NCBI GenBank assembly: GCA_049999725.1
Contig: JBNGIS010009056.1
Location: 45,763 to 77,701, forward strand
Direction of reading: 5' to 3'
DNA: 31,939 bases
Origin: Haplomitrium mnioides
Taxonomy: Eukaryota; Marchantiophyta; Haplomitriopsida; Calobryales
The notes beneath the pieces were generated by a model. That model had not been told where the DNA came from. It searched no databases and saw only the letters and a program-made list of their open reading frames with translations. This document shows, piece by piece, positions 1 to 8,660 of the stretch. Within the stretch, counting starts at the first letter, position 1. Each line of letters opens with the position of its first letter. A program made the translations under genes and the position numbers.

Positions 1-5
1 GGTGA

Positions 6-735
6 GTCAAGACCTCTAGGAAAGTACTAGAGATCCCCAAGCTGAACTGGATTTTTTCTCTAAAAAAATATCAGGATTTGACATCAAAAAAGAAAAAAAA
101 AAGTTTAGAGAGGGCTCAGCAAAAGGCTTTAGCATCCATTATGCTGAGCCTTGATGATCATCTCTTGGAATTGGTGAGACACTTCCAGATTGCACATGAA
201 GCTTGGAAAACATTGTTAGACAACTTTGAAGGCAAAGATACCATGAACAAAATTTACCTGAAGAAGCAAATTTTCACATTTTAGATGAAGGAGAATTCTA
301 CCATCATGGAGCATGTGATGAAGGTAAAGTCCATGGCTGGGAAGCTTCAAGCAGTGGGGTCAAGATTTGAAGAGGAGGACATAATGTGTGTCCTACTTGC
401 CAGCCTCCCTGAAGAGTATAGCACTTTGGTCATGACAATGGAGGCAAAGGAGACTGACCTAAATCTAGAATTCTAGGTGGGTCGCTTGCTTAGTGAGGAG
501 TATAAGCGACTCAACAAAGAGAAGAAAGATGACTCTACTTTTACCGCCAGAGGAGATAGAAAAAGAAAAAGCCTACAAAAACTCGAGCCTGCTACTATTG
601 CAAGAAGGTTGGACATTTGTCCAACGTTTGCAAGAAGAAACAAGCAGACAAAAAGAAAGGAGGAGATGTGCCAAAGAAAGAAAAATAAAAAACAACCTCC
701 AGTGCCGCAATTGCCAAACAAGATTTGTCATCTGA
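6..735 (+). pseudogene. Copia gag (UBN2-type nucleocapsid/capsid), broken
   Basis: The frame through 78-476 encodes the alpha-helical capsid region typical of plant copia Gag (UBN2 family), with recognisable words such as EAWKTLLDNFEGKD and LLASLPEEYSTLV. Stops fall at about 282 and 474. A CCHC zinc knuckle, CYYCKKVGHLSNVC (C-X2-C-X4-H-X4-C), lies at 590-631 in another frame, so there is a frameshift between about 480 and 585. Gag would package the RNA in a cytoplasmic particle, and the knuckle binds RNA. The N-terminus is missing or altered: nothing upstream of about 78 resembles a clean start. The very A-rich run at 85-104 may have contributed to slippage. Confidence 0.8.
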
Positions 736-749
736 AGAGGAAGTGGATT

Positions 750-1157
750 ACATGGCTTCACTTGGAGACACAATAAAGGATGCATGGTACATGGATTCAG
801 GTACATCCAATCACATGTCATCAAGGAAAGAGTGGTTCTGAGACATCGTCATAAAAGATCCCAGAGTCATCAAGTTGGTTGACAGCTATGGGAGATGTTC
901 ATCTCATGGTCAAAGGAATGGGAGGCAAGGGTGCCACCCACATCCTGAAGGATGTCTTGTATGCACTTGAGATCACACAAAATCTTGTGTTAGTAAGTGC
1001 CTTGATCAGGACTAGTTTGATGGTCAGTTTTGACCAACATGGATGTAAAGTCCTGAATAAGCATGGTAAGGTAGTTTGTGTTGGTATTAAGGAACATAAG
1101 CTATATAGACTCAATTGCATCCCAATAGTAGAGGAAAGTCTGAATATGGTTGTCTAA
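750..1157 (+). pseudogene. Copia aspartic protease, broken
   Basis: The active-site motif DSGTSNHMS is intact at 794-820, preceded by AWYM as in plant copia proteases. A TGA at 839-841 interrupts the frame just downstream. The rest of the domain continues after a frameshift near 880-890, with the words MGDVHLMVKGMGGKG and ILKDVLYALEITQNLVLVS, which match the region between the active site and the end of copia proteases. The enzyme would cut the Gag-Pol polyprotein. It sits directly between the gag zinc knuckle and the integrase zinc finger, as expected. The stop and the frameshift make it non-functional. Confidence 0.82.
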
Positions 1158-1158
1158 G

Positions 1159-2177
1159 GAGACAACATGACTCTCTAACATCATAGGCTTGGACATTTGG
1201 AAGAACAATGAATCAAGGTGCTCACTAGTATGGTAAGAAATATGGCTTTTGATCAGTCCACCTCATTGGATTTTTGTAAAGGGTGTGTAAAGGGAAAAGC
1301 ACACAAGCATACAATTAAGAAGGGAGTCATTGGATGGAAGGCATCCAAACTGTTGGAATTAGTCCACAATGATGTTTGTGGATCCATGAAGGCCCCTTCA
1401 ATATCTGGCAACAGATATTTTGTAACATTCACAAATGATAAATCCATAATGTCTTTGGTCTACTTCATGCGTATTAAAGATCAAACTTTTCAATATTTCT
1501 AGGAATTCTTGGCTAAGGTGGAGAATGAGGTTGACAAAAGGATCAAAATTTTGAGAAGTGGTGGAGGGGAGTACACCTCCCAAGTGTTCTAGAAATTTCT
1601 TGCAAAGTGTGGTATTAAAGTAGAGTTGACTGCTCGGAATTCACCACACCAGAATGGCGTGGGAGAGAGATTGAACACAACAATTGTTGAAAAGGCTAAG
1701 AGCATGTTGCAGCATGCCGGCCTGGAGGGGAAGTTCTGAGCAGAAGCAGTAGCCACTGCTGTATATTTGAAGAATATCATCCCCATTAAGGCAGTTGAAG
1801 GGATGACACCTTGGTAGACTTGGAAAGGAGTTCAACCTTCAATGAAGCATCTTAGAGTTTTTGGTTGCAATGCATATGCCCTGGTTTCTAGCACACTTTG
1901 TACGAAGTTGGAACCTAAGGCTACAAAGTGCATCTTCTTTGGGTACACTGAAGGAGGGAAAGCATATTGATTGTATGACCCAGCTACAAGCTACATAATC
2001 AGGAGTAGGGACGTCGTCTTCAACAAGTGGGAGACATGTAAAGGAGTGGATCTAGATCCAAGCCCTACCCTCCCTGTTTTTATGCAGACCTCTCTAGATG
2101 TTGAAGACCCGGGTCAGTCTTCTAGCCATCAACTTGCAGAAAAGGATCAGCTACCTTGGAGGAGTTTAAAGAAATAA
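1159..2177 (+). pseudogene. Copia integrase, broken and missing one catalytic Asp
   Basis: The H2C2 zinc-binding region is seen as HHRLGHL (about 1177-1197) and CKGC (1275-1286). In the catalytic core the first Asp is present (HNDVCG, codon 1371-1373) and the Glu is present (NGVGER, codon 1665-1667). The second Asp is gone: at 1551-1574 the sequence reads LRSGGGEY, one residue shorter than the family pattern, consistent with loss of one codon plus substitution. Stops occur at 1209, 1500 (TAG), 1590 (TAG), 1737 (TGA), 1815 (TAG) and 1968 (TGA). The C-terminal part (HLRVFGCNAYA, FFGYTEGGKAY, DVVFNK) is typical of copia integrases up to about 2040. The enzyme would have joined cDNA to the chromosome, but this copy cannot be active. 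Confidence 0.88.
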
Positions 2178-2337
2178 AAAAGGTGACATCACAACTTGTA
2201 AGGAGATCACAAAGACTTTAAAAACCGATTGTCTAGCTTGGAATAGAAGGTAATGCAAATATTTCTCTTGAACCAAAACCAACCAGTCTGAGACAAGCCA
2301 TGGAATGAGATGATGCGACATTATGGGAGTAGGCTAC

Positions 2338-3090
2338 AAAAGAGGAGTTCCAATCCTTGATAAAGAATAAGACTTGGATTCTGACAAATTTACCAGAAGG
2401 CAGGAAATTTGTATGGTGCAAGTGGGTGTTCAAGCTCAAGCGTGGAGCAACAAATGAAATCACCAAGTACAAGGCACACCTGGTGGCCAAGAGATATCTG
2501 CAAAAAGAAGGTATAGACTTTCAGGAAACATTTGCCCCAGTAGTGAAGATGACATCAATCTGTTGCTTAATGGCCATAGTAGCAGAGATGAACTAAGAGG
2601 TTCATTAAATGGATGTGAAGTCAGCTTTCTTGAATGGAGATCTTAGGGAAGAGATCTATATGATGCGACTTAAAGAGTTTGAAGCACCTGGAGAGGAAGA
2701 CAAAGTATATCTTCTCAAGAAGTCTCTGTATGGACTAAAACAGTTCTCAAAAGCATGGTATGAGAAGATAGACCAGTACCTACAAAGTAATGGGTATTCT
2801 AGATGCACATCGGATCATAGTGTGTACTGCTTAATGGTAAAGATGTCTATCATCATAAACACTATGTACGTGGACGACTTGCTATTATTCAGTGACAATC
2901 CGGATTTTTTGTATAGCGTGAAGCATGGTATGAGTACCCTATTTGAAATGGTGGACCTTGGGGTGGTGCATTATATCTTGAGTATACATCTAATTAGAGA
3001 CAAGGATGCAAGGAGCATTGAGCTCAATCAGCTATGGTACATTGATTCAATTCTGAAGGAATTCAGGATGGAAGAAGCAAAGCTTGCAGT
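2338..3090 (+). pseudogene. Copia reverse transcriptase (RVT_2), nearly intact palm
   Basis: One frame runs from about 2340 to 3838. It contains the copia RT entry segment (KWVFKLKRG, AHLVAKRYLQKEGIDFQETFAPV), the first catalytic Asp in MDVKSAFLNG (2609-2638), SLYGLKQ, and the YVDDLLLF active site (about 2867-2890; Asp codons 2873-2878). Two TAA stops, 2594-2596 and 2606-2608, lie just before MDVKSAF. The second stands where Gln is nearly invariant, so it is a CAA-to-TAA change. Downstream of these the frame stays open for 360 codons (2609-3691), the longest open stretch in the window. The connection to RNase H begins near 3090. Confidence 0.92.
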
Positions 3091-3838
3091 TAAACCTTTT
3101 GAAGTTGGTTGCAAATTGTCAAAGGAAATGGAAGCAAAGGATGAGAAAGAAAAGGTAGACATGGCAAAGGTTCCATATAGACGTGCAATAGGGAAATTAA
3201 TGTATGCCATGCTAGAAACATGGCCAGACCTGCCATATTCAGTGGGAGCTCTGAGTAGGTTCATGGATAACCCAAGTCAACAACACTGGAAGGCAGCTAA
3301 GCGAGTTATAAGGTACAAGAAAAGTACAATGAATCTTGGCATCACCTACCAGGGTGGTAAAGGGATCAAACTCACTGGCTACTGTGATAGAGATTGGGGA
3401 GGAGAACAAGACAAAAAGAGATCTACCTCTGGATACGTGTTTACTATAGGAGATGGGGCTATCTCCCAGAGTAGTAAATTGCAGAAGACCACTCCCCTTT
3501 CAACTACCGAAGCTGAGTACATGGCATTGACACACGCCAATAAAGAAACTGTGTGGCTACGAAGGTTGCTTGAAGAGATTGTATTCAAGAAATGCACACC
3601 TACCACAATTGAGTGTGATAACCAAGGATGCATGAAACTGGCCATCAACCTAGTTCATCATCCAAGGACAAAACACATTGATATTCAGTAGCACTTCAAA
3701 TGAGACCTGATTGGAAATGAGGTGGAATTGGAATATTGTGCGACAGAAGAGATGGCAATTGACGTTCTCACCAAAGTATTAACAAGAGAAAAGCACTTCA
3801 AGATGATAAGAAAAATTGGCATGTACAACAATATGTGA
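3091..3838 (+). pseudogene. Copia RNase H and C-terminus of Pol
   Basis: The connection segment (YRRAIGKLMYAM, YSVGALSRFMDNPSQQHW) leads into RNase H. Visible motifs are the first Asp region GYCDRDWGG (about 3379-3405), the Glu in LSTTEAEYMAL (about 3500-3532) and the Asp in ECDNQ (about 3611-3625). All three acidic positions are retained. Stops at 3689-3691 and 3701-3703 interrupt the conserved tail. The tail then continues in the same frame with the copia-typical end (AIDVLTKVLTREKHF) to a natural TGA at 3836-3838. RNase H would remove the RNA strand after first-strand synthesis. Only 10 bases separate the stop from the 3' LTR, which is normal for this group. Confidence 0.9.
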
Positions 3839-3848
3839 TAAGTGAGAG
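3839..3848 (+). other. Polypurine tract of the copia element
   Basis: The purine-rich run AAGTGAGAG directly precedes the TGTTGG start of the LTR, the position where plus-strand cDNA synthesis is primed in LTR retrotransposons. Confidence 0.7.
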
Positions 3849-3883
3849 TGTTGGAAATGTATCTCTTGTTGTTGTGAATAGAG

Positions 3884-3927
3884 ACAACTAACTATTGTTA
3901 GTTGTAAAGGCTAGCTAGTATAGCTAG
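3884..3927 (+). other. Two adjacent perfect stem-loops in the copia LTR
   Basis: ACAACTAAC (3884-3892) and GTTAGTTGT (3897-3905) form a perfect 9-bp stem with loop TATT. CTAGCTA (3911-3917) and TAGCTAG (3921-3927) form a perfect 7-bp stem with a 3-base loop. They sit 35-80 bp inside the U3 end. They could be protein-binding sites or RNA hairpins; nothing in the sequence decides between these. Confidence 0.6.
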
Positions 3928-4148
3928 TTAATAAACATTTAAGAGAGGTTTCCAAGTTCCAGGCCACCCTTAGACATTTATACTTGTGACAATAAGCAGT
4001 GAGCAATAGGCTCAAAAATAGGATGTTTGTTAAAATGTGAGAAAGGGTGTCGCATTCAGGTGATCTCCTTACCACTCACTTCTGTTGGTTGCCCCACTCT
4101 TTTAATATAGGGAAACTTGTATGTCAGTGTAAGCTGACCTTTAATTTG

Positions 4149-4156
4149 TATATAAA
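4149..4156 (+). promoter_or_regulatory. TATA box in copia 3' LTR
   Basis: TATATAAA lies about 300 bp into the LTR, followed by AAGAGGAGTCCTC. Transcription would be expected to start about 30 bp downstream, near 4180. This is inferred from motif and position only. Confidence 0.5.
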
Positions 4157-4243
4157 CAAGAGGAGTCCTCTTAAGAATCATCCTCAGTGAACCAGACGTT
4201 TTCCTAGAGTCATGTTGAGTTCATAAGAAGTGTTCTTAAGAAG

Positions 4244-4291
4244 ATATCAAACATCAGGTCAAATGTACAAGGAGGTGTCAAATATCAGGTC
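4244..4291 (+). repeat. Short direct repeat near the copia LTR end
   Basis: ATATCAAACATCAGGTC (4244-4260) recurs 31 bp later as GTGTCAAATATCAGGTC (4275-4291), with 14 of 17 positions alike. Confidence 0.6.
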
Positions 4292-4310
4292 GTTGACGAG
4301 CTATCGCTTT

Positions 4311-4854
4311 GACTCCTCTACTTAATAGCATTTTACGATTTCGAGTGAGTGCAAAGGATCGTTTTCAACGGGAGGAGAGCTTGACGAAAATCACGTCGAC
4401 CTTGAAACACGATTTTTTTGCCCTTTTTTGTGTTTGATTTCACCTGTCTCACGAATCTACCCTCTTGCTACATTGCGACTAAGATTCAAGCATCTACTTT
4501 AAAGCTAACTTTATGAGCATCGCAATCCTATTGCATCGCGATCTATTTTCGAGTGACCCGCTATCGTGTTATGGGTCGGCTACTGCTTGAACCCACCGAG
4601 TATCTCTCTATGAAAGAGTATGTAAGTAAAATTTATGAAGTAGATATTGATCTTATGAGGAACTAGACCTGCCAAGGAGATGTGGGAGGATTAGGTTGTC
4701 ATTAGAGGAAAAATAGGTTTTTTTTTTTGTTTTTAGCAAAATCTATACAAAGTAAACTGCATTCTTATTAGATGAGGATTGGAGCTAAACTTTCATAGGC
4801 ATATTATTTATGTTAAATGTAGTTAGTAACAATTTACAAAAGGGAACAATCTAT
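4311..4854. other. No gene recognised between copia LTR and the next repeat
   Basis: I see no long open frame and no known element motif. The stretch holds the inverted pair GCATCGCAATCC / GCATCGCGATC near 4517-4542 and a run of ten T at about 4719. It may be the rest of the copia LTR or flanking DNA. Confidence 0.4.
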
Positions 4855-5432
4855 TGTAAGCCGGGAGTTATAACCGGTCAAAGGTCAAATAAGACTCGAT
4901 CAAAAAGTCAAAATAGAGAGTGTATGGATAAAATAAAATGAAAACATTATTTAATAAGTAAAAAAATCTTATTTTATAAGCTTTCCAACAAGGTATAATA
5001 CAGACAATTTGGACTAGTATCAAGGATTTTAGAGGGATTCTTCTAGAAGGCACTAAAAAGGAGAAAAATCAAGAAAAGCTACTTTAATCTTTGACTTGCT
5101 CTTTGAGAGACTCTCGAAATCTGAAAGTAGCTTTTGTATTTAGGGAAAAATAAAAAGGAATAGGTGAATTTGTCAGATACTTGGTCAAGGAAAGCTTCAA
5201 ATGAGAAGCTTCTTCTTGAAAAAGTAAGAAAAAGTTAAAGTTACTTTAGACCTACTTTTGAGAAAAGCTCTAAATGAGAAGCTTCTTGACACAAAAGGCA
5301 AAGATACCTTAGTAGATACTTTAGGAGATACTTTAGATTTTAAAATTGAAGGCTAGTTTTTACCTATGGTAAAAGAGTTTCTAGGTTTTTACTAGTAATA
5401 ATTAGTTGGACTAGTATATAATGAGAGAGAAG
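4855..5432 (+). repeat. Candidate older LTR, left part, interrupted by element D
   Basis: The stretch begins TGTAAGCCGGGAG, has direct repeats centred on AAATGAGAAGCTTCTT (near 5199-5215 and again near 5272-5287), and ends in a TATA-like TATATAAT at 5415-5422. Element D is inserted about 10 bp after that TATA. The sequence resumes at 10716 with a purine-rich, GC-richer segment. A TG start, a repeat-bearing 5' part and a single TATA resemble an LTR, but no partner copy is present, so this is inference. Confidence 0.35.
5428..5432. repeat. Target-site duplication of element D, left copy (AGAAG)
   Basis: AGAAG directly precedes the TGTAAAAG end of element D. An identical AGAAG directly follows its other end at 10716-10720. 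Five base pairs is the usual Ty3/gypsy duplication length. Confidence 0.92.
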
Positions 5433-5871
5433 TGTAAAAGAACTCAAAGAGAACTCAAAGATCGACTTCCAAATAAGTAATACTTCAAGACAACTCTAAA
5501 AGAGTTACACAACTCAAAACCAATAAGCAAACCAAAGCCAAGAATACTAACCAAAGCCAAACAACCAAAGAACCCAAGTGATTCGAGAGGAACTCCAGAA
5601 TAAGGAGTGAGGCTAAGAAGCCCTTCTATTTGTACAAGAAAAGAGGTTGTCATCCCTCTTTCTTCTCTTACAAGTCACTTCTCAATTCAGCCCTAAAGGG
5701 GACTCTCTACCAAAAGTGACTTCGAATGCAAGTAACCTAAAAGTGACTCTCCACCAAAAGTGACTTCAAAAGCAAGTAATCCAATCTTACCCTAAAAGTG
5801 ACTCACTACCACTTCCTTCACTCCTCTTTGTTTTCTTATAAATAGCACAACCTTATGCTTGTACTATTACA
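5433..5871 (-). repeat. 3' LTR of element D (439 bp)
   Basis: On the + strand it runs from TGTAAAAGAACTC to GTACTATTACA. The terminal inverted repeat is TGTAA/TTACA. It lies next to the polypurine tract, so it is the 3' LTR of a minus-strand element. The core promoter seen as TATAAATAG in the other LTR has become TACAAATAG (- strand) at about 5626-5634. Confidence 0.96.
5701..5810 (-). repeat. Tandem AAAGTGACT-bearing repeats in the U3 of the gypsy LTR
   Basis: A unit beginning GACTCTCTACCAAAAGTGAC (5701-5744, 44 bp) is followed by a related 55-bp unit (5745-5799) and a partial third. The core AAAGTGACT (AGTCACTTT on the coding strand) occurs several times. The same array is at 10546-10655 and, diverged, in the LTRs at 11857, 17810, 21837 and 24912. 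Retention upstream of the TATA box in all copies suggests an enhancer-like role, which is inferred. Confidence 0.7.
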
Positions 5872-5884
5872 TAATCCCCACTGT
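5872..5884 (-). other. Polypurine tract of element D
   Basis: On the - strand the sequence next to the 3' LTR reads CAGTGGGGATTA, immediately followed by TGTAATAG. The related elements have AAGGTAAGGATTA (A) and AAGGCGGGGATTA (B) at the same place. Confidence 0.85.
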
Positions 5885-5914
5885 CTAGTCAATGATGTCC
5901 TCGTCATTGTCGCA

Positions 5915-6286
5915 ACTTTCAAAAATGTTAATAGCTTCTTGAGCATTCTCAAGATTTGAAGAAGGTTCTCAAGTAGCATTATGAAGTGAATAGCCTTTCC
6001 ACAAAACCTTGTATTGAACTTGTGGATGCCATCCGCGCTTGATAACTCTTTTTGCCAAAATGCAGTCTACTTCAAATTCTTCATGATCATCAAGAACAAT
6101 GGCCGAAAGAGGAAGTTGAACACGATTTGGAAAAGAAGATGGACTAGGAACAAAAGGCTTAAGTTTATACACATAGAACACAAGATGAATCTTCATATGA
6201 AGAGGAAGATCAAGTTTATAAGCAACATGAGAAATAACCTGAGAAATAGAGAAAGGACCAATCCAAGCAAGAGACAACTTACGAAC
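5915..6286 (-). pseudogene. Element D integrase C-terminus (GPY/F module) and chromodomain
   Basis: The frame 6277-5969 encodes WIGPFSISQVISHVAYKLDLP (6250-6190 region), the GPY/F-type module that follows the integrase core in gypsy elements. A chromodomain follows at about 6090-5915, with EFEVDCILAKRV, VQYKVLWKGY and a TWEP-like site whose Trp is now TGA (5971-5969). Chromodomains of chromoviruses read histone marks and steer integration to heterochromatin (known for the family). The TAA at 6286-6284, where the other copies have Gln, separates this piece from the core. The aromatic cage residues cannot be judged fully from one copy. Confidence 0.88.
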
Positions 6287-7185
6287 TTAAGTATCTAAAG
6301 ACAATGGAAGATCATGAATGGATAACATAACTTGTTCACCTAAAACATAAGAGCAATCATGACGACGGCTATCGGCATATTGTTTTTGCCGATTGTGAGC
6401 AACAATAAGATTGTTGCGAGCATCTTGCAAGGAAGAAGATAAACGAGACAAAAATGTAGAAATACTTGGAATATTAGAAGAAGTAGGAGAAAGCAAACCA
6501 TAAAAAAAAAGAGGATGCTGACCCGAATTAAGAAAGAAAGAAGAAAACCTAGTACTTGCTTGTTTGGAGTTGTTGTAGGCAAACTCCACATTCAGTAAGA
6601 AACTATCCCAATTGGTGTGATGAACATTGATGAGCGCGCAAAGCATGTCCTCCATAGTGCGATTAGCACGCTGTATTTGCCCATCTGTTTGTGGATGATA
6701 AGCAGTAGAAATAGAAAGTTTGGTTCCTAGAAGTTTGAATAACTCTCGCCCAAACTTTCCAGTGAAATGCGAATCCCGATTAGATATTAACACCTTGGGC
6801 ATTCCGTGATGGCGAAAAACAGAATCAAAGTAAATTTTTGCCAATTGTGGAGCATCTACTGTATCCACTATTGGCGCTAAATGAATCTGCTTGCTCAACT
6901 TGTCTACAAACACCACAATAGCAGTAAACCCACAAGGCATAGTTGGAAGTGAAGTGACAAGATCCAAACTTACATGTTCCTAACGAGCAGTAGGAATTGG
7001 TAACGGTTGAAGAAGTCCCGCTGGTTTTTGATTCGAACTTTGTTTCGTTGACAACTTTCATACAAACGAACAAAACCACGAACATCTCGAGCCAAGTTAA
7101 GCCACCACCAAGTGCATTGAAGCAACTCTGTAGTTCTATGTACTCCAAGATGCCCAAAGATAGGAATGTCATGCACTTCTTGTAA
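6287..7185 (-). pseudogene. Element D integrase: zinc finger and catalytic core, active site mutated
   Basis: The HHCC finger appears at about 7172-7040 (HDIPIFGHLGVHRTTELLQ, then ESCQRNK). Its first Cys is Tyr (RLYESC). A frameshift between about 7040 and 7000 and a TAG in place of Trp precede the core. The core frame (6967-6287) has the first Asp in LDLVTSLP (codon 6964-6962) and the second in NRDSHFTG (codon 6775-6773). The catalytic Glu after YHPQTDGQ is Gln (codon 6673-6671, CAG). That single change should abolish strand transfer. The long open frame (226 codons) otherwise looks well kept, so this copy decayed recently compared with A-C. Confidence 0.92.
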
Positions 7186-7409
7186 ACGAGTTATTCAAAG
7201 CGTATCATCTTCTGGAACATATATCTGATGGCCTCAATAGAGAATACCATCTTGAATGGAAAAAGAATGATACTCACTATCCTTGACGGCCATTCATGCT
7301 CGAACTAGACTAAAGAAAGCATCTTCTTGTAGTTTTTGACAATAACTCCCACTAGTTGCCTCATCTAAATGTAAATAGTAATGTTGTTCACCTCCATTTT
7401 ATTCACTCA

Positions 7410-8057
7410 ATGATCCGGCCTTCATGACAGTGCATTATGAATGGTGTGGAACCTTCTTGGCTTGTACTCTAGCTTGATATCAAAGAGTTGCAATTGATCT
7501 TCCCATCGGTGATGACGAATTCTCATATTTTCCAAATGGATTGATTGTAACAATGGTTTGTGATCCGTGCGCATAAGTACAGGTCTTCCCAAAAGATAGT
7601 GCCTCCATACTTTTGTAGCATAAACCATTGCCAATTGCTCTCAATCCCTTGTAGAATAGTTTCTTTTTGTCGCATTCAACCGGCATGACATGAAGGCAAT
7701 TAGATGAAGTCCATCCTCAAACTCTTGCTGCAAAACTACTCCAATAGCAAAATTAGAGGCATCAAAATCAACTATACAACATGACTTTGGATCATAGGGC
7801 TATAGGATAGGACGAGAAGAGACTGCATTCTTGAGTTGTTGAAATGCCACTTGCTCTTTGGCGGTCCATTGAAACTCAACCTTCTTGCCTAGCAGATCTG
7901 TAAGTAGTGTAGCAATATGTGCATAACAATGGATGAATCGTCGATAGAAGCTTGCCAATCCATTGAAGGCTCTAATATCTTTTGCTTTTTTTGGTGTTGG
8001 CCACTCAGTAATAACCTTGATTTTCTCTTCTTCCATCTTTATACCATCTGCAGACAT
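7410..8057 (-). pseudogene. Element D RNase H and connection domain
   Basis: The frame from 8057 encodes the connection segment (EWPTPKKAKDIRAFNGLASF, YRRFI, FQWTAKEQVAFQQLK), then the RNase H start DFDASNFAIG (about 7768-7739). It continues with EQLAMVYATKVWRHYLLG and RTDHKPLLQSIH to about 7425. Two stops, TAG at 7802-7800 and TGA at 7637-7635, interrupt one consistent frame. The second stands where other copies have Arg (CGA-to-TGA). The domain degrades RNA in RNA:DNA hybrids during reverse transcription. Confidence 0.9.
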
Positions 8058-8660
8058 TTTGTCTCATAAGTGAGTAACCTCTTGCTTCCAAAATTTGCAC
8101 TTGGATCTCTTACAATAAAACTTCCAATTGTGCAATCTTTGCAAAAACTTCTTTCAGATGATTGCGATGCTCATCTTTAGTTTTGCTAAAAAAAAAGAAT
8201 GTCATCCAAGAATACCAAAACTGACTTATCCAATAACCCATCAAAAATTCAATGCATTTGATCCATGAATATAGTCGAAGCATTAGTGAGACCAACTATA
8301 AGGACCTTCCACTCAAAATGTCCATACCTTGTACAAAAAGCTGTCCTCGGCACATCACTTGGCTTGATAGGAATTCACCAATAACCACTTCGAAGATCGA
8401 GCTTCAAAAAAAACCGTGCACTACTCAGTTGATCCAACAAATCATCAATATGTGGTAAAGAATAGGCATTCTTTACGGTTTGCTTGTTCAAACCATGATA
8501 ATCAGTACAAAGTCGTACAAAATCCACCATCTTTTTTTGGTACAAAGAATACTGGTGCTTCCCAAGATGAAGTACTATGCTAAATGAAATCCTTCTCAAG
8601 AAGATCCGTCAAAGTCTTGCGAAGCTCTTCCGACTCTTGTGGCAATAACCTCTATATAGG
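8058..8660 (-). pseudogene. Element D reverse transcriptase
   Basis: The frame 8599-8190 carries [28 protein letters not shown], the first catalytic Asp in KLDLRSGYW (codon 8398-8396) and the FLDDIL active site (Asp codons 8206-8201). Both are intact. A TGA follows GYW at 8375, where Arg is expected (CGA-to-TGA). A run of nine T just after FLDDIL (about 8185-8193) shifts the frame, after which SKTKDEHRNHLKEV continues in another frame. The fingers region upstream of 8599 is frameshifted. The enzyme copies element RNA into DNA in the particle. Confidence 0.92.

Larger units (their letters stand above)
1..4310 (+). mobile_element. Degenerate Ty1/copia LTR retrotransposon, 5' end outside the window
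   Basis: The domain order is gag, protease, integrase, reverse transcriptase, RNase H, then polypurine tract and 3' LTR. Integrase lying before RT is diagnostic of Ty1/copia (Pseudoviridae-like) elements. The 5' LTR, primer site and start of gag are not in the window. The polyprotein is broken by about ten in-frame stops and at least three frameshifts. Most stops sit where family alignment expects Arg, Gln or Trp, so C-to-T (or G-to-A) decay explains them. The right edge of the 3' LTR could not be fixed because no second LTR is available for comparison, so 4310 is approximate. Confidence 0.9.
3849..4310 (+). repeat. 3' LTR of the copia element (right edge approximate)
   Basis: The LTR begins TGTTGGAAATG immediately after the polypurine tract, a common plant copia LTR start. 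It carries two perfect stem-loops and a TATA box at 4149-4156, consistent with a U3 of about 300 bp. No CA-ending copy exists in the window for comparison. The right edge is set only by the change in character after the short direct repeats at 4244-4291. Confidence 0.7.

Noticed and set aside
473-721. Minus-strand frame with a hydrophobic, Phe/Leu-rich protein
   Set aside because: It is the antisense shadow of the Lys-rich copia gag region.
6014-6298. Plus-strand Lys/Asn-rich frame
   Set aside because: It is antisense to the integrase C-terminus and chromodomain of element D.
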